Part shown: in pieces, positions 8,675 to 20,668 of the stretch | Numbering within the stretch: the stretch's first letter is position 1 | Layout of the letters: the number at the start of each line of letters is the position of its first letter | Source of the DNA: Ligula intestinalis | Lineage: Eukaryota > Platyhelminthes > Cestoda > Diphyllobothriidea > Diphyllobothriidae | Direction: 5' to 3' | Length of the DNA: 64,000 nucleotides | NCBI GenBank assembly: GCA_036362985.1 | Contig: JAYGXS010000001.1 | Coordinates: 22,011,645-22,075,644, forward strand | The notes under the pieces: generated by a model | What the model saw: the letters and a program-made list of their open reading frames with translations, nothing else | What the model was told of the DNA's origin: nothing | Databases searched by the model: none | Program-made: the position numbers and the translations under genes

Positions 8675-11395
8675 TAGCGGAAGCACAGCGAAGGATTATA
8701 ACCAGGTTTCAGGCAGTCGTGACACACTGTCACGCTCGAGAACACTGCTACTGCATGATACGCAAATATTCACGTGTCAAAAGGAGTCAGACCAGAGTCA
8801 CTTCAATTACTAATAGTTGTCCTCGTAAAGGAGCGTGCAACATCTACCGAGTTGTCATGCTTATGTCATTTTGAGACGGCATTTTATTACGTGAACAGGG
8901 AGCAGGTGAGTTTGGCGTAGACAACGAGGGACATTGTATAAACTAGAATTCAATGTATATAAGAGACGAGTAACTGGAGGGACCGTAAAGGGTGAGCGAA
9001 CAACTCAGTATGAAGGACTGAAGCTATATAGTTTAGGTGAAGATCGAATACGCGCCTAGGAGTCTTGTACTATGGGGTGCTAAATGGGGTTTTATGGATG
9101 GTCTACAGGAAACTCACAGGCAGGTGTCTTCCAGAAGCAAGTTAAAAAATCAACCATACCATGGGCTTGTTTAAACACGCCAATGAAGGGTAAAAATGCA
9201 GACGCGAAATTCGAAATATCGGAAATTGGAATTTGGAAACGGGTGGCAAAAAACGAAAACCGGGGGCAGTCCATGATAACCAATCACATGGAGGAATAAG
9301 AAGATGAAGTTGAAAAAGAAAAGCTGGAGAATATATCGTTAATCCGACTCGCGTGATGGCTGTGCAGTTGACTGCCTAATTTCCGACCCTAAACCTATGT
9401 GCAAAGCTCAGCTCAAATATCTACGCCCCGCCTTAACCCTCATGAGAATACTAAAGAGAGGCTTGATGGGGGGAACTAGAGAAATGAAAGGAGGTAAAAT
9501 AATCCTACTGAAATGAGCAAAGTATTTAATATCAATAAATACTAGGTTGAGTTATAAATCCAATATCGTAAATAGGCAATAATAAGGGGGGTCAGAGCAT
9601 TACGGCGAAATTGATTTATGGAGCCCTTCTAGAGATCCACCCCACCCCCCCGCCCAACTGCTCAACGTATTTTGTGCTCGAACGTTTAATTCCTCGCTAG
9701 TGAGCGTAAATTAATATGTAATTGTGGTGGAAGTGATCAAAAATATTAAATTAAATAAGACTATGTTTGTTTTAATATGCAAAAATAGATCAACATAAAC
9801 TTCTGTTGCGCACGATACGGATGCTAATCGAGGGAACTTCGAAAGTATGTAGGCGGAATTTAACGAAAATTGAAATTCGGCCTCCTATTGGTGGAATTAA
9901 ACGAAAAAAAATTGAAGTCAGGCTACCTTACATTTAAAAGTAGTTTTTTTATTATAAGTCGACGGGAATTTCGGGGCCTCTAAAATAAATCCTGCCAGCA
10001 TTACTATCGGGGTCATTGTCCCGAGGCAATACCCTCGGTTCATGGATTTTTACCACTCCGCCGTGTCCTTATCAGTTAAGGCAAGCAGCCTGAGGTCTCG
10101 CAAGATGCTGTTCCTCTTCTCAGACAGGTTGCTGGCTTACTAGAAAACGCTCTATGAGGCAGCGATCTGCAGCTTTTTGTGGTATGTGTGCGTGTGAATG
10201 TGTGTGAAAGTGCCTTCTCGGCGGGTTTTTACGGGTTCTCAATTCTGCGCACATCTTCTGCAGAGTCACGTGCATCGCCGCGAGTACAAATAACGTGGCT
10301 CACTCCGTCTTCGTTTTCCACCTCGTCCGCCCACGCACGGCGAAAACCAGTAAACGATTGGTGCACTGACGCTACCCTGGTTGTGGTGGTATTGAAAGAA
10401 GGTGGGCGGGTGAAAATTGCTCGTTAAAAAAACATACTAGCATTTTTGGTGTGATTAATTTGACTAGAATCTGCGATCAGGGGATGACACTTGGGCCGCT
10501 GCGGAGGCGGATTTACGAGCACAAAGCATGGCACAAAGCCCAATTATTATTTTTTTCTTTGGAATACCATAAACACCAGTTAGTAGGAAAATCGCTCTGA
10601 AACTCTAAAATTCCATGATGGCTTTAGATGCACAGGAATAGCGAGGCACGACAGGGAGCATCAAACACCTGCACCCTGTTCCCAGAGAGAGACCCTATGT
10701 GAAAAGATGTGGCGGATAATTTTAACCAATAAACGTGCGGCATGACCATCCAATATATTGGCGGACGGTTTAATGTTTTTATTTTTCATGAAGAGGTTTC
10801 AAAAACTGGAAGAAAACACATCCAATGGTTCTTTTAAGTTATTTCGCATGTACATTGAGGTGTGCGCGGCGCATAGCGCTGCAGGCTATACTAAACTAAC
10901 TCCAGAACGGTAAGTTGGACAACAGGCAATTTGAAGTAGACGACCTCCTAACCACCATTTATTTTTTCTAAATAATTTAAAAAACAATCTCAAATAAGTT
11001 AATCATGAATGCAATATGTAAAAACAACGGAAACGCCTGCTAGTCTGTTGGTTGTTCTTCCTGCATTTTTATTGGCTACACGTTTATCCGCACAATGTTT
11101 CAAATACTCACTCATGTTCCCTCCCAGAGGCCTGCCTTCAGGCTTGAAGATAACACTAACAGGAAATCAAAGTCACACCAATGAAAACCACTACGACTCC
11201 TGAGCAAGTGACTTGTGCTTTAGTAAGATTGCAGTGTTCTGATGGAAAGACTGTGACAAAACTACGCGCAGTGACGTCATATTGACAGCACAGGTACGAC
11301 CGAAAAGCCCCGACACGTGCTTCATCGGTATTCTGTCGTTGTATGAAAAAAGCTAAGAGGGATTAAACTCATCAATGGGTCCCTCATGCAAATTA
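8675..11395. other. Unassigned stretch
   Basis: No recognised gene. Between about 9850 and 9935 a short imperfect tandem duplication (GAATTTAACGAAAATTGAA, then GAATTAAACGAAAAAA) is visible. The rest is AT-rich sequence with stop codons in all frames. Confidence 0.25.
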
Positions 11396-11399
11396 AACG

Positions 11400-11740
11400 G
11401 ACGCTTTGTAGATACACAGGACCAAAACGAGGGCCAGATCAGGGTGAGGCAGGCGTTATTCGGGTTGCGCTCCTATAACAAATGCCAAACATAAGGGAGG
11501 GGGGGGTTGTGGTGGCACGCGTATGTGCACGCTAAAGCCGCACCAGCCCCCCTCACCCGATCCCACCTCCGATCTGCTTGAGACTGTCTTGACACCGGAC
11601 ACAGGTGGTTGAGGAAAGAGAGAATGTGATAGCTGCAACGCAAGCCAACTATCACTTACAACTAATCCACACGCATCTCACCGTCCCTGCATCACCTTGG
11701 TGTGGAGCACACGGCGCATATAGTCGAATTATAGGGTTTC
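11400..11740 (+). repeat. Dispersed repeat family B, copy
   Basis: Matches the 4330-4640 copy in order: ACACAGGACCAAAACGAGGG, CCAGATCAGGGT, GGCAGGCGTTAT, GGTGGCACGC, CTTGACACC, CCAACTATCACTTACAAC, CTGCATCACC. The opposing open frames here are not conserved between copies. Confidence 0.6.
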
Positions 11741-12313
11741 CCAGCATGCCACGAAGCGACACTCCAATTTCTAAATTGTTGATCTTTAAGTTCCTCAGAA
11801 ATGAATGGTTAACTTGAAGTAAATCAGTCTGAAGTAAACTCTCTAGGCACAGTCTGCATTCTGACACTTAAGAAGCTAATGCGACCTCCTTGTCAGCGAA
11901 ACTAGCACGTACGCCTCCACGTGTTGGGCTATGCGTAGTGGCCGTTCGAGCCAGTAACACGTAGGCGTCCGCACAGCAGCGAATCAAATCAGCAAACCAC
12001 TCGATGTATTTTTTTATCTGAGCCTTGAACTAAAACCCTTGAGTAGGCGTCAAATGCAGCCGATAAAACACAACACAGTAGTGCACACACAACCTGCACA
12101 GGCGTTTTTGTGTCACTCATCTAATACAAACTATATTTATCATCTGCTGTCAACTTCGGATGCTCTGCTGAATGTGATTTACACATGCAAGCATAGCTAA
12201 TTCGTTATAGCGGGGGAGGAGACGTAGGGATAACTTTTTACGGCCGCCATCGAAAGAGGATACTGGAATACGATCTCCGCGCCCACTTAAAATAGGTGGC
12301 CTTGGCATAAAGT
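11741..12313. other. Unassigned stretch
   Basis: No recognised feature. Confidence 0.25.
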
Positions 12314-12605
12314 TCAGGAGGGGTAAATATTCCCGTGTCATAGCCCTAAAAACTAAGCTGTAACATTTTCCTTAAACCAACCCTAAACCTACACACCACG
12401 ATTAACACGAACCCAAACCTTAACCGCTAACATAATCCGGATCCTAAGCCCCACTCTGATCTTAACCCCAAACTTAAACCTAATAGTTATCCTCAACTTC
12501 ATCTTAAACCGAATTTTTCCAGAATTTGACGTTAAGTCACGTATTTTGCGGGCAGTTTCTGTTCCCCTGACCTGGTAAGCGGTCATACAAGGCATCCCTA
12601 CCGTG
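12314..12605 (+). repeat. Dispersed repeat family C with telomere-like core, complete copy
   Basis: Layout: GGGTAAATATTCCCGTGTC, then about 130 bp of degenerate CCCTAAAC/TTAACCC-type tract, the landmark ATAATCCGGATCCTAA, more of the tract, then a unique 3' part (GAATTTTTCCAGAATTTGAC, CACGTATTTTGCGGGC, GGTCATACAAGGCATCC). The same layout occurs at 22538-23195 (split by a LINE) and in part at 49192-49355. The tract is too irregular for a true telomere, and its unique flanks are conserved between copies, so it is an interspersed repeat. Confidence 0.7.
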
Positions 12606-13326
12606 GACGGAAAATTATCTGTCAGCTGTTCAACACCAGTTGCCGATGTGTTGTGAAAGCAAAAGTTCGGTCAACGGGCTGAGGCAGCTGGCAGCGCACA
12701 CAAATCCTCGAGCGGACCATGCGCAGACGGCGAACACAACTCGATTTCATCCAGATGGTCCTCAGTTTTTTTACACCGGTATGTTTTTCCTGTGACTTTC
12801 ACCGACATCACTGGCAATGCCAGAGTGGGGGGAATTGTGCCAGATCAGCTTCTCAATGTCCTCCCACCTTAAACATGCCTCGTGCCAAGGCCGTGCATGC
12901 GTGTGCGCGCGAGCACGCGTCAAGGCAACTGCGTAGGCGGTTGCTGATTGGACACTTCGCCCGGTCCTTCTACGTGTGCCTAAAGACGCACTAGAATGCA
13001 CACCCATTGTCCACCGTGGGGAACAGGGCCAGCCACGCAAATGTTATGTGCGACGCATTCTGCATACACGATGCATACATAGAAAACGGAAGGTGGGGGG
13101 AGTACAACCGCTGGTCTTTTTATGTGTGTGTAGATTGGGAGCTGTTTAGATGAGCAAGGCGAAGACAATGCGGGTTGTGTGTGAACCAAAACGCCTGGAA
13201 AGGCTACACAAAAGCGCAGAGACCTATCGAATGTTAATCGGAATACTTCAATGCTACGCATGAAAGGTGTACATTTCGCACTGATCGCCAGTGCTTTAAG
13301 AAATGCAATTATATTGCTCTCTAGAT

Positions 13327-13439
13327 AAGGCCAACAAGTCTTGGCCTTCAGGAAAGTACTAAGTCCTCCAAGATTCAGAAGACCTGGGCATGGCCAGGTC
13401 TAATAAGTCTTTAGAACAAATAAGCATGCCCGGGCATGC
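13327..13439. repeat. Cluster of three short palindromes
   Basis: Within about 115 bp are AGGCCAA-CAAGTC-TTGGCCT (7-bp arms), AGACCTGG-GCATGG-CCAGGTCT (8-bp arms) and the perfect palindrome GCATGCCCGGGCATGC. No gene is adjacent. Function is unknown. Confidence 0.7.
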
Positions 13440-14939
13440 CTAAGGTTTCTAATCTGCATGGTGCGCCTTTTATTTGGCAAATTTTCAATCATGGTCATTT
13501 GTGCGCGAACCAGGTGGCACGCCAAGGCACGGTTTCACGCCGTGCTAGCCACCAGCGGCCGATCCAGGTGGGAGAGGAGGCGGGCGCACCTTAGGTACAT
13601 TGCTAGTCTACCCGGTATCATAAAATAATGTACACGCCAGTTACCGTCCCAGCGCCCGCTACTCTATGGGACACACGGTGGACCCTATCGAAATCAACGA
13701 CCGGCATGTCGAATAGAGCGACTACTGCGTACTTTTCCATGTGCGTCCTAGGATAGGCGCCGTGGAATTTACAAACCCTTGAGATGAATACTGTGATTGA
13801 AAACTTAATTAAAAATAGGGTTGGAAGCCACAGAATCCGACGTAGTTGAATGTCTGGGTTTCTTTGCCGGCTGCAACAAAATCCTGTACGGCAAACTGCA
13901 TTCAGTAAGCGTGGTGAGAGAGAGTGACAATTAAGTAAGGTAGCTTGCATCGAACCCTAAAAGGGTTAAACATCTGAATTAATATTGCGAACAGCAGAGA
14001 TTCGTTTGAGTAGTTAACTACCCGCGGCATCAGCTCGCATTTCTATGCGACTATAAGATGATTCGTAAGTAGGAATACAACGACGCTGACACTGGATAAC
14101 CTAGCCTAACGGCATATCAGCGCACATTCTCCACTATACTAAGTCTGATGCGCTTGAACACACTGAGATGTACTAAAAGCCGTGGCCTGAAAGGCTGCCA
14201 ACGGGTGGTATAAGTCGAGCCTCCTGGGCATACATGAAGTGATCGATGGAATAAACTCTAGACCGTAATGTTTGGCTCTTAATGTCAACGTTAGCGCATT
14301 CTCCCGCATTTGAGGCCACAGCCGGCCTTGCAGTAGCCTATGACATGTTGAGTGGGGACCAGGTCGCGTGTGCGGCACGCGTACACTGGAGGTTAAGCCA
14401 CTGTTCGTACGGCCTTCTCCAGTCGTCGGAGCAAGACAGCTGACGGAAGAAAAGGTGCGGTAGATGCTGCGCCAACTACGTGAGACACATGGTGAACTTC
14501 GTCGCTTACGACGGTCGAGAAGGCATTTGGCGCAACTCGTGAGACAGTAACTGATATTTTCGAGCACGTGCCCACGTGACGATACCATACCGATCGACGA
14601 ACGTCGAGAAACAAAAACACGACCCATTATCACAAGATACATTTAAAACTACAAGTCCGTCTCACTGAGTGCATTAATGGCATTCTGTTCAGGTAGGCTA
14701 GCATCCTCTCAAATCCGATTGAGGAAGAAGGGACTAGAAGAATTTGGCTACTTCTCGCAGGGGTGAAGGAAGGGCAGCCAACGGTGAGACGCTGTCGAGG
14801 GGATGCTGCCGTCTGCTAGCAGCACGCAACTGAGACGCACACGCACGCACTTTCAAGTGCGATTTTTTTGGTGTAAATGCGGGCATTCCCAACAATGAGA
14901 GGCACGAATGAATAGATAAGGCATCCCAGCTGAGGTACA
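13440..14939. other. Unassigned stretch with partial family B repeat
   Basis: No recognised gene. Around 14340-14500 strings such as GGGGACCAGGTCGCG and GCGGTAGATGCTGCGCCAAC match parts of repeat family B. The long minus-strand frames here (up to 167 aa) overlap that repeat and show no recognisable domain. Confidence 0.3.
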
Positions 14940-15190
14940 TGCGAATCTTCCCACAGTGGCGCGCACACACGCGCGTCCAGATAGTCGCGGCTGCCAAAGG
15001 GCCACTTGAACATACCACTCCTCGGCCGATGCAACAGGGGCCACTATACACGACACCCTCATCGGGCAATGCAATAAACCAATCGTATACCACTTGAAGT
15101 TGCCCCACAAGCAAATCAAAGCAGCTGCCACCGCTTTCTCTCTCTCAGGCACGACTGGACGTAGTCAACGCTAGCCCTGGTTTCACCAGC
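14940..15190 (+). repeat. Repeat family D, copy 1
   Basis: A direct copy follows at 15535-15725. Shared strings are CGCACAC...CGTCCA, GGCTGCC, TTGAAC, CCTCGGC, CGTATACCAC, GGACGTAGTCAACGCTAGCC / GGCGCAGTCAACACAAGCC and CCTGGYTTC. A shorter relative of its 3' part is at about 49134-49185. No coding capacity is recognised. Confidence 0.5.
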
Positions 15191-15534
15191 TAGAAGTAGA
15201 GTTATTAACTTAGGTCATCAGCATAATATAAACGGAAACGACTCAACCCTTTTTGGATTTCGAAAATTTCAGAGTGCTCCTGTTGAGGTAGTGATATGCA
15301 GGAGGTTAGTTTTATCAGGGAACATCCGATTCTGGATTTAAAAGGATCCAGGTACTCCTAAGATGAAGTGGATACGAAACAACGACGGGCCAGGTAGAAA
15401 TTATAAAACAAGGGAATCTGTGACAGACAGACAACCAACAATACTCTGGCTTCCTTGGTCAGTGTCCACTGTCTCAACGCCATTCACTCTCGCAGGCGGC
15501 TTTTTTCGATTTGCTGACCTGAATAAATTTGACC

Positions 15535-15725
15535 GGAAGCATCGCGCGCACACGCTCGTCCAAAGCAGTCACAGCTGCCTGAAGGTCAATTGAACTCGCC
15601 ACGCCTCGGCTAACGCAGCAAACGTATACCACGTTAACTCGCATCTATCTCACACACGCTCGGGCACAACTAGGCGCAGTCAACACAAGCCCTGGCTTCG
15701 CCAGTGTCCACTGCTGCCTGGGACA
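15535..15725 (+). repeat. Repeat family D, copy 2
   Basis: Direct diverged copy of 14940-15190, about 590 bp downstream, ending CCTGGCTTCGCCAGTGTCC. Confidence 0.5.
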
Positions 15726-15859
15726 GCAACTCAGGGTTCTGTGCACAATAAATCCCCTTCACAGGTGTCTTTTACGCGCAACTTGGGATTTGGCCTGATG
15801 CTTGTAATGCACTTAGCACATCCACTGCTTACACACTACAACCAAAGTACCTACAGACT

Positions 15860-16600
15860 CTGTTGAATAAGGCTGGGGTGACTAGTGCCTAGGGGGTTTT
15901 CAAGGTCTCGAGGTTCGCAATCTGCCGGACTTTCGAAAGCCTTCGTCATATGCAGCAGAGTGTGGGGCTGCAGCAGATTAAGTGTTCAACTTTCCGCATC
16001 AAAATGATGTTGATGATATTGGCGGTGATGGAGGCAATACAGTAAATGAACTGGTAAGACGGCGCCTGAGGACAGCAGTCACAAGTGCCCTCCCGGTGGC
16101 AAGCTTACACGTATTCTTCACTATTTCCCCCTTCCACGAATGGCAGATAAAGACAAACTACCTGTACAGGCCACATCGATGTGCATCTATTATTTCACCT
16201 GTTCCTGTGGAGCGGGATGTATTGGCCGAACGACGCGACGTCTGGAGAAGAGAATACGCGAGCATATACAAGCGTGGTTCAACAAAGGAGAGTATAGACT
16301 GATCTCAAGCTCGATCCTCGCCTACCTAATTGATACGAACCACCAAACGGACGCGAGAGAAGCCTTTCTGGTCATATACCACACGCAGACACACTACTCC
16401 AAAGGCTTGTGCAAACCGGTGATAGTCACAGCAGAGACGGTGGCAATCTGGTTAGCAAAACCCACCCTGTGCTGTCAAAAGACGCTGGTACAAGAAATCT
16501 GCCTCTCTTGGCCGACTGCACGCGGAAATCCAAAGCCTCCTGGAACCACGTCGTCAGAAAGCACGGAAAACGAAGCCATATAGAATATTCAAGCGCGAGC
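15860..16600 (+). mobile_element. Penelope-like element 3' fragment with GIY-YIG domain
   Basis: Two frames together give the PLE C-terminus: VRRRLRTAVTSALPVASLHV (frame of 15982), then from 16140 DKLPVQATSMCIYYFTCSCG, AGCIGRTTRRLEKRIREH, SSILAYLIDTNHQ, DAREAFLVIYHTQ and AKPTLCCQKTLVQEICLSWP. The Cys motif (CSCG) and the EH helix are intact, but the YIG of the nuclease reads CIG (Tyr to Cys). Upstream, 15895-15970 has a TTTCGAAAGCCTTCGTCATA string like PLE ends. The reverse transcriptase is missing and the frame is shifted, so this is a dead fragment. Confidence 0.8.
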
Positions 16601-16869
16601 GGCGCAGTTGACATACAGATCTCAACCCGCTGACCGTGAGAACCCCTGTCGTCTCTACTCGCATTCAGGAGACGAGGGGAAGCCCAAGTGCTTAATTACA
16701 CTTACCCACCCACTAACCCCCCTCCTCACCCAACCTGGCGATCAGATAAACGCTGCAATTAGCTGACCACTTTTATTCCCCATGTCACTTATCGGCCTGA
16801 TGATGAATGACCGAAAACAATTGTTTGCCAATACGACTTTGCAAAACAAATAGTAGCGGGAGAGGATTT

Positions 16870-16900
<31 letters not shown>

Positions 16901-17001
16901 GGAGGAGGAGGAGGAGGAGGAGGAGGAGGAGGAGGAGGAGGAGGANNNNNNNNNNGAGGAGGAGGAGGAGGAGGAGGAGGAGGAGGAGGAGGAGGAGGAG
17001 G
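16870..17001 (+). repeat. (ATG)n to (AGG)n trinucleotide repeat with gap
   Basis: A run of ATG units (about 16870-16899) switches without interruption to AGG/GAG units up to about 17001. The repeat contains a 10-N gap (16946-16955), so its true length is unknown. Poly-Met/Arg and poly-Pro/His frames across it are artefacts. Confidence 0.97.
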
Positions 17002-17059
17002 AAATGGATGAACAGACAAGACAGGGGTGAAGGTCACTAACTCACCTCTAACATGCACG

Positions 17060-18834
17060 TGTGAATGCCCGCGATGAAGGGAACAGGTGACCTCAGATAG
17101 AAAATGGGTGAGGACACAAATTAGAGGACTTACTGTAAGACCTCCAACAGCTTTTTGGTCAGCAACAGGTAAATTGGCATGACCCTAAACAGGTCGAGTA
17201 AAGAGATTAGGAAGAGTGTTAGAAATCACCAGGACAGAGGATGAAGGAGGGTAATAGCTGCGATTATGCAGAGCGTTAACCTTTCTCGACTCCTTGAGCA
17301 GAAGAGGATATTCTTCTCGAGAAGGCAACTGAAAGGTACAACAACTCTTAAGGATGCAGAGTAGAGCAAATTGTAGCGAAAAAAAGAGAAGCAGAAAACA
17401 AAATAGCCAATCGTACACTGACTACTGATGACCGAACATCCATATCCAGCAAGTACTGGCCCGGGAAATGCGTGGAGCGCCCAGCCAATCACCATTACTC
17501 ACAGCAAACGAATTAACTCTTAAAAGGCATTATATGCGCATTTGGGAGTTTCATACTCTTAGAATTCAGGACGTTAGAAGCAAGAAACCTATGTGAGTGA
17601 TTTAGTCAGCAACGGTGTGTTGAGTGAACACACCTCAAAAGACAAGCTCACAGAGAGTGTGGAGGGGGGGGGGAAATCCGGAAGGCTATCAGTCCCTCCA
17701 AGTCATAAAAAAGATTCACTATTCCCATGCTGCAAGACACCGCCAGCTGTACACGAGATAAGAAAGGATGGAGGGGGGCATCCCTTTTACGTCTCAACGA
17801 CCTATCACAGACCGTATACTGATAATATAAATCAATCAAGCAGTACAGGTCTTTAAGTCAAGTCAGGAAGTTTGAATATTTAGTCACGAAATGGGTAATG
17901 GAAACTTAGCAAAAAGGGTGGTTATTTTGTAATGCAAAAAATATATTCATAAGAAATATTAGCGAAAACGAAATAAGCCGAGTAGCGGGAAAATTGATCC
18001 TCGCCTATCTGTGGTCCAGTATTCGCTGATTTTTTGCAGAGCATATCTAAAACATCCGCTTGTTTCTTTTTCATTTATTTTGTTGACCAAATACATTTTT
18101 ATAATACAAAATGATTTACTAATTTTCAGATGTAAATAGTAAGTGCGCGTGCCTGAATTCAGAGATAACTTGACTATTTTCACCTCGGTAAGAATAGTAA
18201 TTGTAAATGTGTTCACGCTCAGCTGCAAGCCATCTATTTTTAAGCATAGCATTTTACAATGACCTTGAAACAACCTCAGGGTCTTAGGATAATAGCTGAA
18301 GATATATTTGGCGTTTAAACATAAAAATAGCCAGGTATAAGCGTTTTAGAGGAGTCCTAAGAATTGGCTGATGTCAGTTATTCACCAGTGGCTGTGTTCC
18401 CTAACCCTTCCCCCCCCTCCGCTAACACAGGAGACGGATTATAACTTTGTTTAAGGCAGAAAACTACGAATAGCCTGATTCGTAGGTGCAGAGAGAAAAA
18501 CACTTCCTTCAGTAGTAATTTCACCGGGAGATTCGATGGTACCGCTGAGCTTACATTGGGAAAATCGAATACTGGTCAGGGACAGTTTTGAAGGGGCATT
18601 TAAGGTTGCCGCAAGGAGGCCTCTGCATGTTGACTGAGCATGGTGCGCGAGAACAGAAACGACCGTTGACCGATGGACCATGGGTCTCAGTTCGCCACAA
18701 ATTAAGTTTTTCAAGGCTTTCGATGCAAGTCTCTGTAGTCCGGGCTACGGTCGATTTATGGCGAAGGAAGTCCAAAAGGACTATTCGGACCGTTCTGCAT
18801 CATTCACAATCCGACACCTAGGATTGATTGATGG
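17060..18834. other. Unassigned stretch
   Basis: No recognised gene. Frames of 87-104 aa on both strands are low-similarity and have no splice support. Confidence 0.25.
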
Positions 18835-18893
18835 AAACTAGTAAGTCAGACATGGCCATTCCGGTCTCTCTTTTCTTTTTCAGTTCCACTCCA
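18835..18893 (+). mobile_element. SINE 3' tail fragment
   Basis: GACATGGCCATTCCGGTCTC, followed by TCTTTTCTTTTTC, matches the SINE tail downstream of the hammerhead (GAAATGGCCATTCCGGTC). The 5' part and core are gone (GAAA reads GACA). Confidence 0.55.
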
Positions 18894-18894
18894 T

Positions 18895-19265
18895 CATATG
18901 TTACAAGTGTTGTAACGGTAGCCAAAGCCGAGATGCCACCGCTTAATTACGCCTTGTGTGAGTCCCCCAAGGAAGAACACGACAAGAATAGCGCAACATA
19001 AGAAGTCTTTGAGTGTAAAAGGTGCAACATATTTAGGGCAACAAACGAGTGTAAGCTAGGTCCATCGGGCCAATCAGCTTCTGTCCTGGCTTGGCTACCG
19101 TCACGATTGACTGGTGACTCGACGGCTGACCGTAGTTTGAATTTTAAATTATTGATTGATCAACAGCCAGTACGCGTTCGCCTCGCGTAGGCCGATCGAT
19201 AGCTTGCTGTGAGCGCGGCTGCTTGCTGCATGCTATCTGCCTGTTAGGCGCCTCCTAACAACATG
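18895..19265 (+). repeat. Dispersed repeat family A, direct copy
   Basis: Inverted relative of 1130-1515. It starts around GTTGTAACGGTAGCCAAAGC and contains an internal TTGGCTACCGTCAC, the inverse of that start (rc GTGACGGTAGCCAA), so the first 200 bp could be a small element with terminal inverted repeats. Similarity to the other copy continues beyond, through GGCCGATCGATAGC and CTGCTTGCTGCATGC. Confidence 0.6.
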
Positions 19266-19689
19266 TCGCTATGCGGCTGCCTGCGACGGCTCTAAGCTGG
19301 GCTCCAAGGCACAACAGGACGAGTGCGTTCCCTAACCAGACCGCTGAGCGTCATACTTGCATACTGAATAATTCATAATGCATTTTCTCGTGAAACCTTT
19401 CGAGGAAATGTGATTTTATTTATACAGGCACCACAAAGACCATAATAAAATGCACACTATGCAAGCAGTACGCCTTTCTGGATACAATTTATGCAGATGT
19501 TCGGTAGAACGCTCACCCAAACACGCTAACACGCTCTCTTATATCGAGAATTTCTACTTTGTTAGTCAGTTATGTATCTTACCTGTGCCCTACCTTCTAT
19601 TCAAAAACCGATAAGACAATTTGGGTGAGCGTTTTACGAGTCGTGTCACTTAATATTTATAGCTTGAGAACTTTGGTCCCTAAATAGGC

Positions 19690-20000
19690 CATATAGTATA
19701 TGCGCTGGACCAACACAGGGGGTAGATCAGGGCACCACAGGCGGTATTTTGGGTTTTACTCCCTTAATTAATGCCGCAGATACGGTTGATGGCGAGTGTA
19801 GATGCAGGCTCATGCCACACCGGCTACCTGCCCGATCAGGGCACAGCAGACTATAGGGCTGTTTACAGGTCCCTTGCACTCGACCGCGACCTCATCCCCG
19901 GTTTTCTCGACTCTGCCATGACACCGAGTACGTCCGAGTGCGGGAAGAGAGAGTGTGGATGCTGCGCAAGTCTACTATCACTGAAACCTTATCTGCGATT
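19690..20000 (+). repeat. Dispersed repeat family B, copy
   Basis: Starts GCGCTGGACCAACACAGGGG, continues TAGATCAGGGC and ends in GATGCTGCGCAAGTCTACTA. Its second half (19841-19990) is nearly identical to 20669-20822. Confidence 0.6.
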
Positions 20001-20668
20001 AAGTAACCGTTCCAACACCACCACCACCATTACGTTGTGGATCACAGGGTGGACATCGACGGTCGACCGTCACATGCAAGACCACACATCACGTATAGGT
20101 GCCCATGTATACACACGTTGAAGGCAGATGCACTCAGAGAGGTAGAATAAACATTGAAATTAGCAAAGACTTCCCACATCTCTGTCTCTACCACCCCTAC
20201 TTGACTGCTCCTACGCGGCTTGCACGGCCGACGTTTATCATTTCCAAGCACACGCCCAGATAGTACGTTTGTATGCCGAAGACAAACGGGCGACAAACGT
20301 GTCCGGAGGTACTACCATTCTCCTCAAAGACTGCAAGTGGATGCATACAGGGCTGGACAACACAGACACAGGAAATTCCATTCACGTGCGCGTCTACTTA
20401 GGGATACAATAACAGTTGATGAGACGGAGGCTGTAGACAAATGACTGTACGTAGGGACTGGTCGCAGTGAAAAACGATTCAGGCGTTTGATTGGTCAATC
20501 GAGAGATAGACTAACAGGGGCAGGCAGGATGGGCAATGCGTATACGAGCATATTTCTCAGCCATAGCACAGAAAGAACACGTACCATACAGCCAGCGAGA
20601 CACAATACGACAGCCCTGGACCAATTAACTATGGCGAAAGGCGGAGCAATAAAAAAGCAGTCTCTCTG

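Noticed and set aside
12361..12500. True telomere or interstitial telomeric array
   Set aside because: Units are too irregular, and unique flanks are shared with two other copies, so it is an interspersed repeat.
14139..14642. 167-aa minus-strand frame
   Set aside because: Overlaps partial repeat family B, shows no domain, and other repeat copies do not keep the frame open.
16792..16850. Another hammerhead-like string (GGC CTGATGA ... GAAA ACAATTGT TT GCC)
   Set aside because: Core strings and a 3-bp helix I are present, but there is no helix II pairing and no link to the SINE or PLE families; probably chance.
16789..17058. Open frames of poly-Met/Arg and poly-Pro/His across the trinucleotide tract
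   Set aside because: They are translations of a microsatellite and run through the N gap.
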